Below are positions 25,029-34,292 of a stretch of 64,000 nucleotides of DNA, in pieces. This DNA comes from an uncultured Clostridia bacterium (GTDB lineage Bacteria > Bacillota > Clostridia > Christensenellales > Borkfalkiaceae): the NCBI GenBank assembly GCA_934278995.1, contig CAKQWM010000002.1:1-64000 (forward strand), in the 5' to 3' direction. A program made the position numbers and the translations under genes. Position 1 is the stretch's first letter. Each line of letters starts with the position of its first letter. The notes beneath the pieces were generated by a model. That model was not told where the DNA came from and made no database searches. It saw only the letters and a list, made by a program, of their open reading frames with translations.

Positions 25029-27185
25029 ATGTCACTTGAATCGCGTATAGCGAAAAAATTCAGATCGGGAGAGTTAAAAGACGTAAGTTTTTTTGAACTC
25101 GGTAAGTCCGTGGGCGCGGTTACCGAAAGCGATCTCCGCCTTTTGCGCAGCGTTCTGAACAACTTGAAAAAAGCAAACGTCGTATATTACGACCGAGGAG
25201 TCTATAAACTTTCAAAATCGGAAAAACTAAAAAATCCGAGCGAACGCGAAAAAGCCGAAATCGTAGAGGGAATTATCCGCGCAAACGAAAAAGGATTCGG
25301 CTTTTTGTGTACCGATAACGGTGATTATTACGTTTCACGGGAGAATATGGGCTACGCTTTGCACGGCGACAAAGCAGAATGCGCGGTGATAAACGGAAAA
25401 ACAGGTAAAAAAGATTCCGCGATAGTTCTTAAAATTATAGGTCATACCATAACGAGGCTTGCCGGCACTTATTTTACCGAAGGCGCATTTTCCTATTTGC
25501 GTCCTGATGAGGAAAGATATCTTTCGGATATACTGATTACCGACTTAAACGGTTACGCGCCCAATACAGGAGATAAAGTTTTCGTCGAAATTATCGATTT
25601 TCCTAAAAAGGCTTGCCCGCAGGGAAGAATAGAAGCCGTCTTAGGCAGACAATTCGAACTGTCCGCAGAAGAAAACGCAATCTTGTTAAGCGGCGGCTTT
25701 TACGACGGTTTTAGCGAATCTGTTAAAAAAGAAGCAGCGTCATCCGAACAAAAAGTTGCCGATAACAGGCTTATAGGCAGGCTTAACCTTACAAACAAAC
25801 TTATATTTACGATTGACGGCGACACCGCTAAAGATTTTGACGACGCCGTATCTTTAGAAATAACCGATAACGGAAATTATTATCTGGGCGTCCATATTGC
25901 CGACGTTTCCGAATACGTTACGATAGGATCCGCAATCGACAACGAAGCCTACAAACGAGGAACGAGCGCTTATTTTCCCGACAGAGTCGTTCCGATGCTT
26001 CCGTTTGAACTTTCAAACGGTATTTGTTCGCTTTCGGAAAACAACGTACGTTTAACCGTTTCCGTGTTTGCCGAAATCGACCGCGACGGCAACGTTGTAC
26101 AAAGAGAATTTTACGAAAGTTACATAAAATCGACCTATAGGCTGACTTACGACAAGGTTCAGCGTATTTTGGACGGCGACGAAGCGTTATATAAGGCTTA
26201 TGAAAACGTCGCGCCGACACTGAAAAATATGCTTGAACTGAAAAATATTCTGGAAACGAAAAGACAAAAGGAAGGATATATCGACCTTTCCGTCAAGGAA
26301 GGCGACGTGTACTTTGACGGAGAAAAAATAACCGTTCAAATTCATAAAGCGACCGACGCTACGAAAATCATCGAGCAGTTTATGATTACCGCCAACGAAC
26401 TCGTTGCGGAATATCTGTACTATATGTCGCTTCCGTGCGTTTACCGTGTGCATGCTCGTCCCGAAAAGGAAAAAATGCTTGCGTTCAAACAGTTTTTGAA
26501 GGCGCTCGGTATAAACGTTTCGTGGCGAAAAGACGAATTATATCCGTCTGATTATCAGAACGTTTTGAAAAAGGTCGAAGGCTCCGATAAATTCGCCGTG
26601 GTCAACAGGGCAATGCTTCGTTCCATGAAAAAAGCCGTTTATTCGACGGAAAACGTAGGGCATTTCGGGTTGGCGTCGAAGTGTTATTGTCACTTTACTT
26701 CGCCTATAAGAAGGTATCCGGATTTGCTTGTCCACAGAGTTTTGAAAGCGACGTTAAACGGCGAAATAGGCTCGATAACCGACTTATATCAAGACTTTTT
26801 AACTGAGGCGGCGTATAGATGCACTGAAAGAGAACGTATCGCCGACGAGGCGGAACGCGCCGTCGATGACCTTTATAAAGTCAAATATCTCGAAAACTAT
26901 ATCGATTGCGAATTTAAAGGCGTCATAAGCGGAGTAAGTCAAAAAGGTTTATACGTGGAACTTGAAAATACCTGCGAAGGGTTTGTTCCTATCGAACTTT
27001 TGCCCGGATTTTACGAATACGACGCGGAATCTTTAAGCCTTGTCGGCAAAAAGACAAAATATAAACTCGGGGATAAAATGGACGTAGTAGTTGTCGGGGC
27101 GGATATTTCCGACAGAAAAGCGCAGTTTATGCCCGCATTTTTGCTCGCAGACTTGCAAAATAAAAAAAAATATGGTAAAATTTAA
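25029..27185 (+). CDS. rnr: Ribonuclease R
   Basis: A 718-residue 3'-to-5' exoribonuclease. It has an N-terminal winged helix, cold-shock-like domains (KGFGFLCTDNGDYYVSRENM), the RNB catalytic domain with DGDTAKDFDDAVSLE, whose aspartates bind metal, and a C-terminal S1 domain (GVISGVSQKGLYVELENTCEGFV). The ATG at 25029 follows AAAAGGGATAAAT; frames extending further upstream start with TTG and lack a ribosome site. The long Lys/Arg tail of some homologues is missing. It lies two bases before smpB, and RNase R works with tmRNA-SmpB in degrading non-stop messages. Confidence 0.96.
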   Translation: MSLESRIAKKFRSGELKDVSFFELGKSVGAVTESDLRLLRSVLNNLKKANVVYYDRGVYKLSKSEKLKNPSEREKAEIVEGIIRANEKGFGFLCTDNGDYYVSRENMGYALHGDKAECAVINGKTGKKDSAIVLKIIGHTITRLAGTYFTEGAFSYLRPDEERYLSDILITDLNGYAPNTGDKVFVEIIDFPKKACPQGRIEAVLGRQFELSAEENAILLSGGFYDGFSESVKKEAASSEQKVADNRLIGRLNLTNKLIFTIDGDTAKDFDDAVSLEITDNGNYYLGVHIADVSEYVTIGSAIDNEAYKRGTSAYFPDRVVPMLPFELSNGICSLSENNVRLTVSVFAEIDRDGNVVQREFYESYIKSTYRLTYDKVQRILDGDEALYKAYENVAPTLKNMLELKNILETKRQKEGYIDLSVKEGDVYFDGEKITVQIHKATDATKIIEQFMITANELVAEYLYYMSLPCVYRVHARPEKEKMLAFKQFLKALGINVSWRKDELYPSDYQNVLKKVEGSDKFAVVNRAMLRSMKKAVYSTENVGHFGLASKCYCHFTSPIRRYPDLLVHRVLKATLNGEIGSITDLYQDFLTEAAYRCTERERIADEAERAVDDLYKVKYLENYIDCEFKGVISGVSQKGLYVELENTCEGFVPIELLPGFYEYDAESLSLVGKKTKYKLGDKMDVVVVGADISDRKAQFMPAFLLADLQNKKKYGKI

Positions 27186-27187
27186 AT

Positions 27188-27637
27188 ATGAAAGTCATTA
27201 CCGAAAACAGGAGCGCCGGATTCGAGTATTTTATCGAGGACGTTTACGAAGCGGGTATTTCGCTTGACGGCGGAGAAGTTAAGTCCGTAAGGCAAGGAAA
27301 CGTTTCGTTAAAAGACAGTTACTGCTCGTTTTATAAAGGCAGCGTGTTTATCAAAAATATGCATATCGCCGTTTACAAGATGGCAAGCGCGTATAATATA
27401 AAGGAATCCAAACGCGACAGAAGGCTTCTTTTACACAAACGGGAAATCTCTAAACTCTGCCAAAAAGTTCAGGAAAAAGGCTATACGGTAGTTCCGCTGA
27501 AGGTCTATTTGTCCGGCTCGCTTATAAAAGTAGAAATAGGTCTTTGCAAAGGTAAACATACCTACGATAAAAAGGAAGCCGTTAAAAACCGCGACATTGA
27601 AAGAGCCGCCGCGCGCGAGATGAAAAATTACGGTTGA
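27188..27637 (+). CDS. smpB: SsrA-binding protein SmpB
   Basis: A 149-residue protein of standard length that binds the tRNA-like part of tmRNA and brings it to stalled ribosomes. Family motifs include YEAGISLDGGEVKSVRQGNVSLKDSY, AYNIKESKRDRRLLLHKREI, VPLKVYLSGSLIKVEIGLCKGK and the basic tail ending DIERAAAREMKNYG. It starts two bases after rnr and lies about 590 bases upstream of ssrA itself. Confidence 0.97.
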   Translation: MKVITENRSAGFEYFIEDVYEAGISLDGGEVKSVRQGNVSLKDSYCSFYKGSVFIKNMHIAVYKMASAYNIKESKRDRRLLLHKREISKLCQKVQEKGYTVVPLKVYLSGSLIKVEIGLCKGKHTYDKKEAVKNRDIERAAAREMKNYG

Positions 27638-27681
27638 AGCATTACTTTTTTAACGTTATTAAATTATAAGGAGATACAATC

Positions 27682-28098
27682 ATGGCAACGAAAAAACCCG
27701 ATGAAAAACCCGTTACCGGCAAGGAAAAGAGCGCGTCACAGGTTAAAAGCGAAAAAAGAGTCGCTACGACGAAGCAAACGCCCCAAACAAAACCCGTCAA
27801 GGCCGAAACGGCTAAGTCCGACGTAAAAGGTTTGGAAAAGAGCGCGACGGTTAAAACGACTTCCGCTCCGCAAAAATCCGCTCAGGTAGTCAAAAAGCCG
27901 ACGCCGAAGAAATATCACGTCGCGCAAAGAAACGACGACGGGCTCTGGCAGGTAAAAGCCGAAGGCGCCGAAAAAGCGTTGAAACTTTTTAAAACACAGC
28001 AAGAAGCCATCGATTACGCCAAAAAGGTTGCGGATAACCGGGAAGGCAGTATTATGATACACAAAAAGGACGGAAGTTTCAGAAAACTAAGTTATTGA
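27682..28098 (+). CDS. DUF2188-like protein with basic Lys/Ala tail
   Basis: A 138-residue protein in two parts. Residues 1-72 are low-complexity and rich in Lys, Ala, Thr and Ser, with histone-H1-like composition. Residues ~73-138 match the DUF2188 pattern (KKYHVAQRNDDGLWQVKAEGAEKALKLF, then QEAIDYAKKVAD and a final IHKKDGSFR). DUF2188 proteins have no settled function. The basic tail suggests nucleic-acid binding, which is inference. AAGGAGATACAATC precedes the ATG. Confidence 0.75.
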   Translation: MATKKPDEKPVTGKEKSASQVKSEKRVATTKQTPQTKPVKAETAKSDVKGLEKSATVKTTSAPQKSAQVVKKPTPKKYHVAQRNDDGLWQVKAEGAEKALKLFKTQQEAIDYAKKVADNREGSIMIHKKDGSFRKLSY

Positions 28099-28223
28099 TG
28101 TTTTTTTAAGCCCTGTCGCGGTTTTTAAAAAACGCCGATAACGGGCTTATAGGGGCATTTTTGCGTAAAAAACAGAAAAACGCATTTAGATAATATCGCT
28201 AAAAAAGGCTTTTGCCTTTTTAC

Positions 28224-28580
28224 GGGGCTGTACCGGATTCGACTGTAGAAAAAAGGGATAGCATAAGCATACCGAAGGCTCGTCTTCGTTAAAACGGAAA
28301 ATCTTTTAAAATTAAATGCTGATAATAATCAATTAGCACTGGCTGCTTAATTATAGCGCCTGTCTTTGCGGGAAGCGCCGTCGGTCCCGTACAAGGCATG
28401 ATTCAAGGCGGCGTACTGCTTTTTTGTTTCGATTGCGGCACAAAAGCGGAATTTAGCAATATACGGCAATAAAGGGGAGTCTTACCGCCTTTAACGCAAG
28501 AGATTAACGTAAGAATAAGTATGTAGAAAGTTATTCGGTTTTTTTGCAAGACGAGAGTTCGACTCTCTCCAGCTCCACCA
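28224..28580 (+). ncRNA. ssrA: Transfer-messenger RNA (tmRNA)
   Basis: A 357-base RNA with 5' GGGGCTG pairing to 3' CAGCTCC-ACCA. The third pair is G-U, the alanine identity signal. The T-arm GTTCGACTCTC and the 5' CCGGATTCGAC segment are typical of tmRNA. The tag frame at 28318-28350 reads ADNNQLALAA followed by TAA, the same length as and very similar in ending to known tags (ALAA). A terminator follows directly. Neighbouring smpB and rnr support the identification. Confidence 0.96.
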
Positions 28581-28587
28581 CAGATAA

Positions 28588-28630
28588 AAAAACGAACTCT
28601 GATATAAAAACGGAGTTCGCTTTTTTCTTT
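28588..28630 (+). terminator. tmRNA terminator
   Basis: CGAACTC and GAGTTCG arms, followed by a T run, eight bases after the CCA end. Confidence 0.9.
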
Positions 28631-28686
28631 TCAAGAGATTTTTTCGGCGTCAGATTTAAGTTTTGATTTCATCAACGACAACCGAA

Positions 28687-28905
28687 AAAGCATCGAGCGC
28701 CACGCTTGCGCTTTTTACGGAAAACGAGACACGCCTCGTCAAAGACAAGCAGGTGCTACGGTTAAAAGTGAAAGATTAAACCGAATTGATAGAACTTTGA
28801 CGAGTCGGCGCACGCTTTTTCTAACGCTATCAGAGAAAACCTAACGCTATCAAAGCAGACCGAATGCTAACCGAATAGATCAAATGCTATTCCAAACGGC
28901 TGAAT
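28687..28905 (+). repeat. Left copy of a ~220-bp direct repeat (recombinase remnant)
   Basis: This segment is highly similar to 30727-30969. Both begin with AAAAGCATCGA, contain the broken zinc-ribbon end of a serine recombinase (KDKQVLRLKVKD...), and continue with short CTAACGCTATCA units and CCGAATAGATCAAATGCT. The coding frame here carries an extra stop, so it is dead. The two copies flank the ATPase gene. The region 28631-29063 has no other supported gene. Confidence 0.85.
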
Positions 28906-29063
28906 GAAATGCTATTCGACACTATACTTAATAATTTCGGGCTATTTACCAAAAATATTAAGTGAGTAAGCGTATTACGACTTGCATTTTCAAAAATAAT
29001 ATGTTACAATACACTTAATAAAAATGGTAGATATACCAAATAAACTAAATTGAGGTGTCTGAA

Positions 29064-30356
29064 ATGGAGATAAAAAGAGATAAATACCTGGAAATGCTTC
29101 AAATAAGACGTCATAACGGTTTTGTAAAAGTTATCACCGGCATCAGAAGATGCGGAAAATCTTACCTTATGAATGATATCTTTTATGAAAAATTGAAAGA
29201 AGACGGCGTAAACGAGAACCATATCATTAAGTTTGCTTTTGATTCGGCGGAAGATTTATTGCTTATCGGAGAAGATTTACAGGAACTTGTTTCCAATAAA
29301 AAGAAAGTAGATCCGAAGAAATTTATGGCATACGTTTCGCAAAGAATGACCGACAACGATATGTATTACCTTCTACTCGATGAGGTGCAAAATCTTGATT
29401 GTTTCGAGGCTGTTCTGAACGGATATTTACGCAAAAAAAATATGGACGTGTATGTAACCGGCAGTAACTCAAAATTTTTGTCAAGCGATGTATTGACCGA
29501 GTTTGCCGGCAGAGGTGACGAAATACATGTTTTACCGTTGTCTTTTTCGGAGTTTTATGCAAATTACGAAGAAGGGCTCGATTATGCTTTCGACGATTAT
29601 ATGGTTTACGGCGGCTTGCCTGCGGTTGCTTTAATGAAAACTCCGGAACAGAAATCGAGTTATCTTAAAACGCAACTAAAGAACGTTTACCTTAAAGATA
29701 TAGTCGAACGGCATAATCTAAACTCTGATGAAAATATCGGCGAATTGCTTGATATCATCGCATCGGGGATTTCTTCTTTGACTAATCCGACGAAACTTGC
29801 AAACACTTTCAAAAGCGTTAAAAATTCGTCGCTAAGCGCGCTTACTATCGATCACTATATTACCTATATGCAACAGGCGTTTATGCTTTCAAAAGTAAAC
29901 AGATACGACGTAAAGGGCAAAAAATATATCAGTACGCCATACAAAATATATTTTGAGGACGTCGGCTTGCGTAATGCAAGACTCGATTTCAGACAGATAG
30001 AAGAAACGCATCTGATGGAAAACATAATTTACAACGAACTTCGTTATCGCGGCTATAACGTTGACGTCGGCGTTGTGGATACGCGAGAAAACATTGACGG
30101 TTCGTCGGAAAGACGACAACTTGAAATTGACTTTGTTGCAAATCAAGGCAATAAACGGTACTATATTCAATCGGCGTACGATATCCCGAATGAAGATAAA
30201 ATGAAACAAGAAACCAAATCGTTTGATAAAACCAACGATTCCTTCAAAAAAATAATCGTTGTCGGCAAAAGCATGAAACCGCGCCGCAACGAAAAAGGTT
30301 ATTTGATTATCGGGGTAAAAGAGTTTTTGTTAGACCCGAATAGTCTGGAACTATAA
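29064..30356 (+). CDS. AAA-family ATPase with DUF4143-like C-terminus
   Basis: A 430-residue protein of the AAA_14/DUF4143 group. It shows Walker A (GIRRCGKSYL, residues ~23-32), Walker B (YYLLLDEVQNL), the sensor segment VYVTGSNSKFLSS and FAGRGDEIHVLPLSFSEF. The C-terminal DUF4143 region includes the nuclease-like stretch RRQLEIDFVANQGNKRYYIQ (E-D...Q pattern). The ATG at 29064 is chosen because GAGGTG lies six bases before it; an in-frame GTG overlaps that site. These ATPases are abundant in anaerobes and often mobile, but their function is unsettled. Recombinase remnants lie on both sides. Confidence 0.88.
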   Translation: MEIKRDKYLEMLQIRRHNGFVKVITGIRRCGKSYLMNDIFYEKLKEDGVNENHIIKFAFDSAEDLLLIGEDLQELVSNKKKVDPKKFMAYVSQRMTDNDMYYLLLDEVQNLDCFEAVLNGYLRKKNMDVYVTGSNSKFLSSDVLTEFAGRGDEIHVLPLSFSEFYANYEEGLDYAFDDYMVYGGLPAVALMKTPEQKSSYLKTQLKNVYLKDIVERHNLNSDENIGELLDIIASGISSLTNPTKLANTFKSVKNSSLSALTIDHYITYMQQAFMLSKVNRYDVKGKKYISTPYKIYFEDVGLRNARLDFRQIEETHLMENIIYNELRYRGYNVDVGVVDTRENIDGSSERRQLEIDFVANQGNKRYYIQSAYDIPNEDKMKQETKSFDKTNDSFKKIIVVGKSMKPRRNEKGYLIIGVKEFLLDPNSLEL

Positions 30357-30504
30357 TTTTCGATTTTATTTTTCGGTGTAAGGCAAACGAAAAAAGTCGG
30401 CTTCGTCAAGGGTAGAAATATTACACAAAACATCAGTTAATCGACCTATACGGCAACATTTTCTACTTATTCCTTGACCGTTCCGACATTTCCCGATAGT
30501 ACGT

Positions 30505-30844
30505 TTGCCGAAAAAATACAGTAAGCGTCTTTCCAAGCGAATCCGCGACGGCATCGATACAAGTATTGCCAACGGAATGTTTTGCGGCGGAAAAGTGCCT
30601 TTCGGGTATCGTCTTGAAATAGAGCAAGCAGCCGATAACGCTAAACCTGTTAAAAAAGTCGTTGTTTACGAAGAAGATGCAGAAATCATCAGATTTATTT
30701 TCACTCAATATGCCGACGGCAAGATGGAAAAGCATCGATCGCCACGCTTGCGCTTTTTGCGGAAAAAACGCGACACGCTCCGCCAAAGACAAGCAGGTGC
30801 TACGGTTAAAAGTGAAAGATAAAACCGAATTGATAGAACTTTGA
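30505..30844 (+). pseudogene. Broken large serine recombinase
   Basis: The first frame encodes a piece of the recombinase domain (KYSKRLSKRIRDGIDTSIAN, GGKVPFGYRLE, EEDAEIIRFIFTQYADGK). Around 30730 the reading frame changes, and the +1 frame continues into the zinc-ribbon end (CAFCGKNATRSAKDKQVL...) up to a stop at 30844. The catalytic serine domain and much of the middle are missing. The remnant therefore had an internal deletion and a frameshift and cannot be active. Confidence 0.8.
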
Positions 30845-30969
30845 CGAGTCGGCGCACGCTTTTTCTAACGCTATCAGAGAAAACCTAACGCTATCAGAGA
30901 AAACCTAACGCTATCAGAGCAGACCGAATGCTAACCGAATAGATCAAATGCTGCTCCAAACGGCTGAAT
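30727..30969 (+). repeat. Right copy of the recombinase-derived direct repeat
   Basis: The partner of 28687-28905. It carries an extra 20-bp tandem unit (CTAACGCTATCAGAGAAAAC), which accounts for most of its greater length. No further gene is seen in 30845-31103. Confidence 0.85.
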
Positions 30970-31010
30970 ATCATTTTAGCAGATTTAACGCTATCAGAGC
31001 ATAACGCTAT

Positions 31011-31048
31011 CCGAATAAACCGTACGTCCGGTTTATTCGGTTTTTTTT
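31011..31048 (+). terminator. Strong terminator at the right end of the remnant
   Basis: A perfect 12-bp stem (CCGAATAAACCG / CGGTTTATTCGG) followed by eight T residues. Confidence 0.93.
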
Positions 31049-31103
31049 GCGTTTGAAAAAAGACGATCGGTATAATTATTTTTTAACGACGAAGAATATT
31101 TAC

Positions 31104-32183
31104 ATGATAAAAAAAGTCGCGTGCGTATTCGTGGCGGTTGTTTGTTTATCGCAAATATTTATTTCCGTCAAGTACGTAAAAGCCAAAGCCGTCGTAAAGG
31201 TTGAGGCGGCGGGAAAAATCTTTTGTTTTGACGAGCCTTTTTACACGGTTTTCGGCGAAAGTTTTTTCGACGTTAAAAAAATCGTTGATTTTGTCGCAAA
31301 AGAAAGTTACGTAAACCCTACGAACGCTAAATTTTATATTGAAGACGGAAAAATAAAAATCGCCGAGGCAAAACAAGGCAAAAAAATCGACGAAGAAAAA
31401 CTTTTTAATGACGTAACCGCCTGCGTTCTGGCGGGAGGGGGCTGTGTTAAGGCAAAATTTAATTCAGTAAAACCCGATTACGAAGTACGCGATCTCATCG
31501 GTTACGACAAGTTAAGAGCGAAATTTTCGACTATTATTTACGGTTCATGCGAAAGACTAAAAAACGTTGCGGTTGCCGCTAAAAGCGTAAGCGAAGTTAC
31601 CGTGTATCCCGACGAAGTATTTTCTTTTAACGACACGGTCGGCAAAAGAACGGAGGAAAAAGGTTATAAAAGCGCGAAAGTCATCGTCGGAGGTAAGTTC
31701 GTTGACGGCATAGGCGGCGGAGTTTGTCAGGTTTCCACTACTTTATATAACGCCGCGCTTTTAGCCGATTTAACCGTTACCGAGCATCACAGGCACACTC
31801 TTGCGGTAAGTTACGTGGAAAAATCTTTCGACGCAATGGTAAGTTACGGTTATGCCGATTTAAAAATAAAAAACACGACGGGCGCGCCTGTCTTTATCGT
31901 CGGTAAAATAAACGGAAGCAAAATAGAGTTTGCCGTGTACGGAAAACGTCAGACGAGAAAAATCGAAAGAGAATCCGTCGTAACCAAAATATACGAGCCG
32001 ACCGTAACCACCGTGGAAACGGACTCTCTTGCGACGGGAAAAAGCGAAGTAGAGGTGTTCCCCAAAAAAGGCTTTGAAAGTAAAGGGTACCTTATAATCA
32101 CGGAAAACGACGAAACGACGAGAGTGTTTTTAAGGAAAGACGAATATAAAAAGGTTGACGGAGTTATAAGGGTGGGTAAATGA
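31104..32183 (+). CDS. VanW family protein
   Basis: A 359-residue envelope protein with one N-terminal membrane segment (KKVACVFVAVVCLSQIFIS). The VanW domain spans ~150-300: TVYPDEVFSFNDTVGKRT, the highly conserved GGGVCQVSTTLYNAALLADL and EHHRHTLAVSYV. A beta-rich tail follows. The family's role is unknown; VanW occurs in vancomycin-resistance clusters and widely in Clostridia. ATG 31104 is chosen because earlier frames start inside the terminator. It overlaps cls by four bases (ATGA). Confidence 0.92.
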   Translation: MIKKVACVFVAVVCLSQIFISVKYVKAKAVVKVEAAGKIFCFDEPFYTVFGESFFDVKKIVDFVAKESYVNPTNAKFYIEDGKIKIAEAKQGKKIDEEKLFNDVTACVLAGGGCVKAKFNSVKPDYEVRDLIGYDKLRAKFSTIIYGSCERLKNVAVAAKSVSEVTVYPDEVFSFNDTVGKRTEEKGYKSAKVIVGGKFVDGIGGGVCQVSTTLYNAALLADLTVTEHHRHTLAVSYVEKSFDAMVSYGYADLKIKNTTGAPVFIVGKINGSKIEFAVYGKRQTRKIERESVVTKIYEPTVTTVETDSLATGKSEVEVFPKKGFESKGYLIITENDETTRVFLRKDEYKKVDGVIRVGK

Positions 32184-33526
32184 CGATAAAAACAGAAAGA
32201 AATCTGAGATATTTTTCGTGCGCTTTATTCAGCGTTTTTGTTATTTCGATTTTGAGCGTCGGGCTTATCGTGTTAAAAGACGTCACCCAGAGCGGATTTT
32301 GGGGATACGTCGCTTTTACCGTAACTACGGCAGTATTAACGGTAATATTTGCGCCTACGCCCGAAAAATGCGCTTTCAGGTTGTTTTTGCTTGTTTCAAT
32401 TCCTTACGCGGGTATCGTTATAAACATTCTTTTAATGTTAAAGCGAAAACGCCGTAATGCTTCGGATTCCCCAAAAGTCCGTCTATGGACCGATAAACGG
32501 CAATTTATTAAGGAAGGAAAGGAAGCGGTAACTTACTTTTCGGAAGGAAAAGAGTATTTTTCGGATTTAATTTCCGAATTGCAAAGAGCAAAAGAAGAAG
32601 TCCTTATTTTTTCCTATATTTTTACTTTCGGCAAAGCCTCGACGCTACTTTTTAACGAGTTGTTTCCGCTTTTATATAAAGGAGTTAAAGTTACGATAGG
32701 CGTTGACTACTTCGGCTCGGGAAACATTCTGAAAAGCGAAACTATAAAAACGCTTAAAAAAGCGGGACTCGGCGTTATAATAAAAAACAAGCCGTTTTTA
32801 TTTTTGGGCATCGGGGATAATCGAAGAACTCACGCGAAGACCGTTATTATAGATAAAAAAACAGTCTATCTTTCTTCCGCTAATATCGACGACAAGTCGA
32901 TTTTTAAAGACGTCAACTGTTCGGTTAAGATAAAGGGAAACGTGAGCGAAATTTACAACGAGTACCGTTCGCTTTTTAACGCGCCGCTTATCGCGGAAAA
33001 GAAAACCGAAACGTGTTTTCCGTTGCTTTCCGAAGGCGATATAAAAAAAGACGATTTGTACGTCGATTTTATTTTAAAAGCCGAAAGCGAAATAAAAATA
33101 GTTACGCCGTATCTGTCGTTTGACGCCGAACTAAAAAAGGCAATTATAAGAAAACTGTCGCGCGGCGTAAAAATTACCTTGATAATTCCGTCGCCGGTTT
33201 TTCCGTCCAAAGCGGATCCCGTAACCGAGTATTACGCCCGAACGCTACAATCTCTTGGGGTTAACGTATTTTACGAAGACGGTGAATTTCTTCATTCCAA
33301 AATGATTATAATCGACGGATATTTTGCGGTTATAGGCTCGAACAATTTTGATCTTCGTTCGGGTTACGCAACCGAAACTATGCTTTTAACCGTCGATAAC
33401 GGGCTTATAGCCCCGCTTTTAAATAATTTTGACGGTTTAATGCGCAACGCAAAGATTTTAAAACCAAAAAAGAGACAAGGAAAACTTATGGGTAAGGTTT
33501 ACTCCGTCATTGCGCCGCTTATATAG
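32180..33526 (+). CDS. cls: Cardiolipin synthase, phospholipase D family
   Basis: A 448-residue membrane enzyme joining two phosphatidylglycerols into cardiolipin. Two membrane spans (about 15-35 and 40-85) precede two PLD catalytic motifs, HAKTVIIDKKTVYLSSANID and HSKMIIIDGYFAVIGSNNFD, each a full HxKx4D with the following Asn-Asp. Length is normal. It overlaps vanW by ATGA, so the two are co-transcribed. A CTATAG-type motif copy (33394-33413) lies within the coding sequence as VDNGLIAP. Confidence 0.95.
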   Translation: MTIKTERNLRYFSCALFSVFVISILSVGLIVLKDVTQSGFWGYVAFTVTTAVLTVIFAPTPEKCAFRLFLLVSIPYAGIVINILLMLKRKRRNASDSPKVRLWTDKRQFIKEGKEAVTYFSEGKEYFSDLISELQRAKEEVLIFSYIFTFGKASTLLFNELFPLLYKGVKVTIGVDYFGSGNILKSETIKTLKKAGLGVIIKNKPFLFLGIGDNRRTHAKTVIIDKKTVYLSSANIDDKSIFKDVNCSVKIKGNVSEIYNEYRSLFNAPLIAEKKTETCFPLLSEGDIKKDDLYVDFILKAESEIKIVTPYLSFDAELKKAIIRKLSRGVKITLIIPSPVFPSKADPVTEYYARTLQSLGVNVFYEDGEFLHSKMIIIDGYFAVIGSNNFDLRSGYATETMLLTVDNGLIAPLLNNFDGLMRNAKILKPKKRQGKLMGKVYSVIAPLI

Positions 33527-33567
33527 ATAAAACGGAAAAGTATCAACCGAAAACTTTATAAAAACGA

Positions 33568-33596
33568 TTGACATAGGCTTCTTTTTATTTTATAAT
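33568..33596 (+). promoter_or_regulatory. Promoter of the 33654 membrane protein gene
   Basis: Consensus TTGACA (33568-33573), a 17-base spacer and TATAAT (33591-33596). Confidence 0.88.
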
Positions 33597-33653
33597 TTAA
33601 GAACGTTGTTTTGACGACGTCAATCAAGAAATTTTACTTAAAGGCGACCTTTT

Positions 33654-34292
33654 ATGAAACAGTTTTATCCGAACGTTGCGTTTAACAAAGCTAAAAGAGT
33701 CAAGTATCTCGTTCTTTACAGTTTGCTTATAGTTATTTTCGGCGGCGCGGGAGCGGCGTGCTTTTTATCGGGAAATCAAATGATATCGACGCTCGGTATG
33801 TTCTGTATTTTCTTTATACTGATTTTTGCCGTTCTGATTCCTTCGGTTATAACGGGCAATCCCGTAAAACCCGGTCCGGTTATCGAAATCGACGGGCAGA
33901 AGGTAAAATTCAATCAGAAAGAAGAAGTGAAAGTGAGCGACATTGTTGCCGTTTCGGTAAATATAGAAGTCCCGAAAGATGGTGCCACGAAGGAAGAAAT
34001 GTATAACAATCTTCAAAAAATTGCTTCTAAACGGCCCGACGAACCGGTTTTCGGCACTTGCGACGTGGTTTGCCTTGACGCGAAAAGAAGAGAAGCGCCT
34101 AAATACAATTACGTTGAGGATTGCCTCGGCGCTCTGGAGGCGCTGGTGGAAGCCGGCGTCAAAAAGTACAGAATAGTTTATTCGATGAAGCGATTAAACT
34201 GCGTGGCGACTTTCAGGCTTAACTTTACGCCGTCGGGTAACAGCGAATACGACGCTTTATCCGAAACGGAAAGAATAAAACAACTTATATAG
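33654..34292 (+). CDS. Membrane protein of unknown function
   Basis: A 212-residue protein with two N-terminal membrane spans (about 19-39 and 44-66) and a cytoplasmic or external domain of ~145 residues with mixed alpha/beta pattern and a paired-Cys stretch (GTCDVVCLD). I do not recognise the family. It has its own consensus promoter. A MITE-like element begins at its stop codon; the first base of the inverted repeat is the G of TAG. Confidence 0.65.
   Translation: MKQFYPNVAFNKAKRVKYLVLYSLLIVIFGGAGAACFLSGNQMISTLGMFCIFFILIFAVLIPSVITGNPVKPGPVIEIDGQKVKFNQKEEVKVSDIVAVSVNIEVPKDGATKEEMYNNLQKIASKRPDEPVFGTCDVVCLDAKRREAPKYNYVEDCLGALEALVEAGVKKYRIVYSMKRLNCVATFRLNFTPSGNSEYDALSETERIKQLI

Noticed and set aside
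28560..31048. Attachment-site duplication of the tmRNA 3' end
   Set aside because: Reading through to the terminator at 31011, I found no second copy of the tmRNA end, so the insertion boundaries remain undefined.
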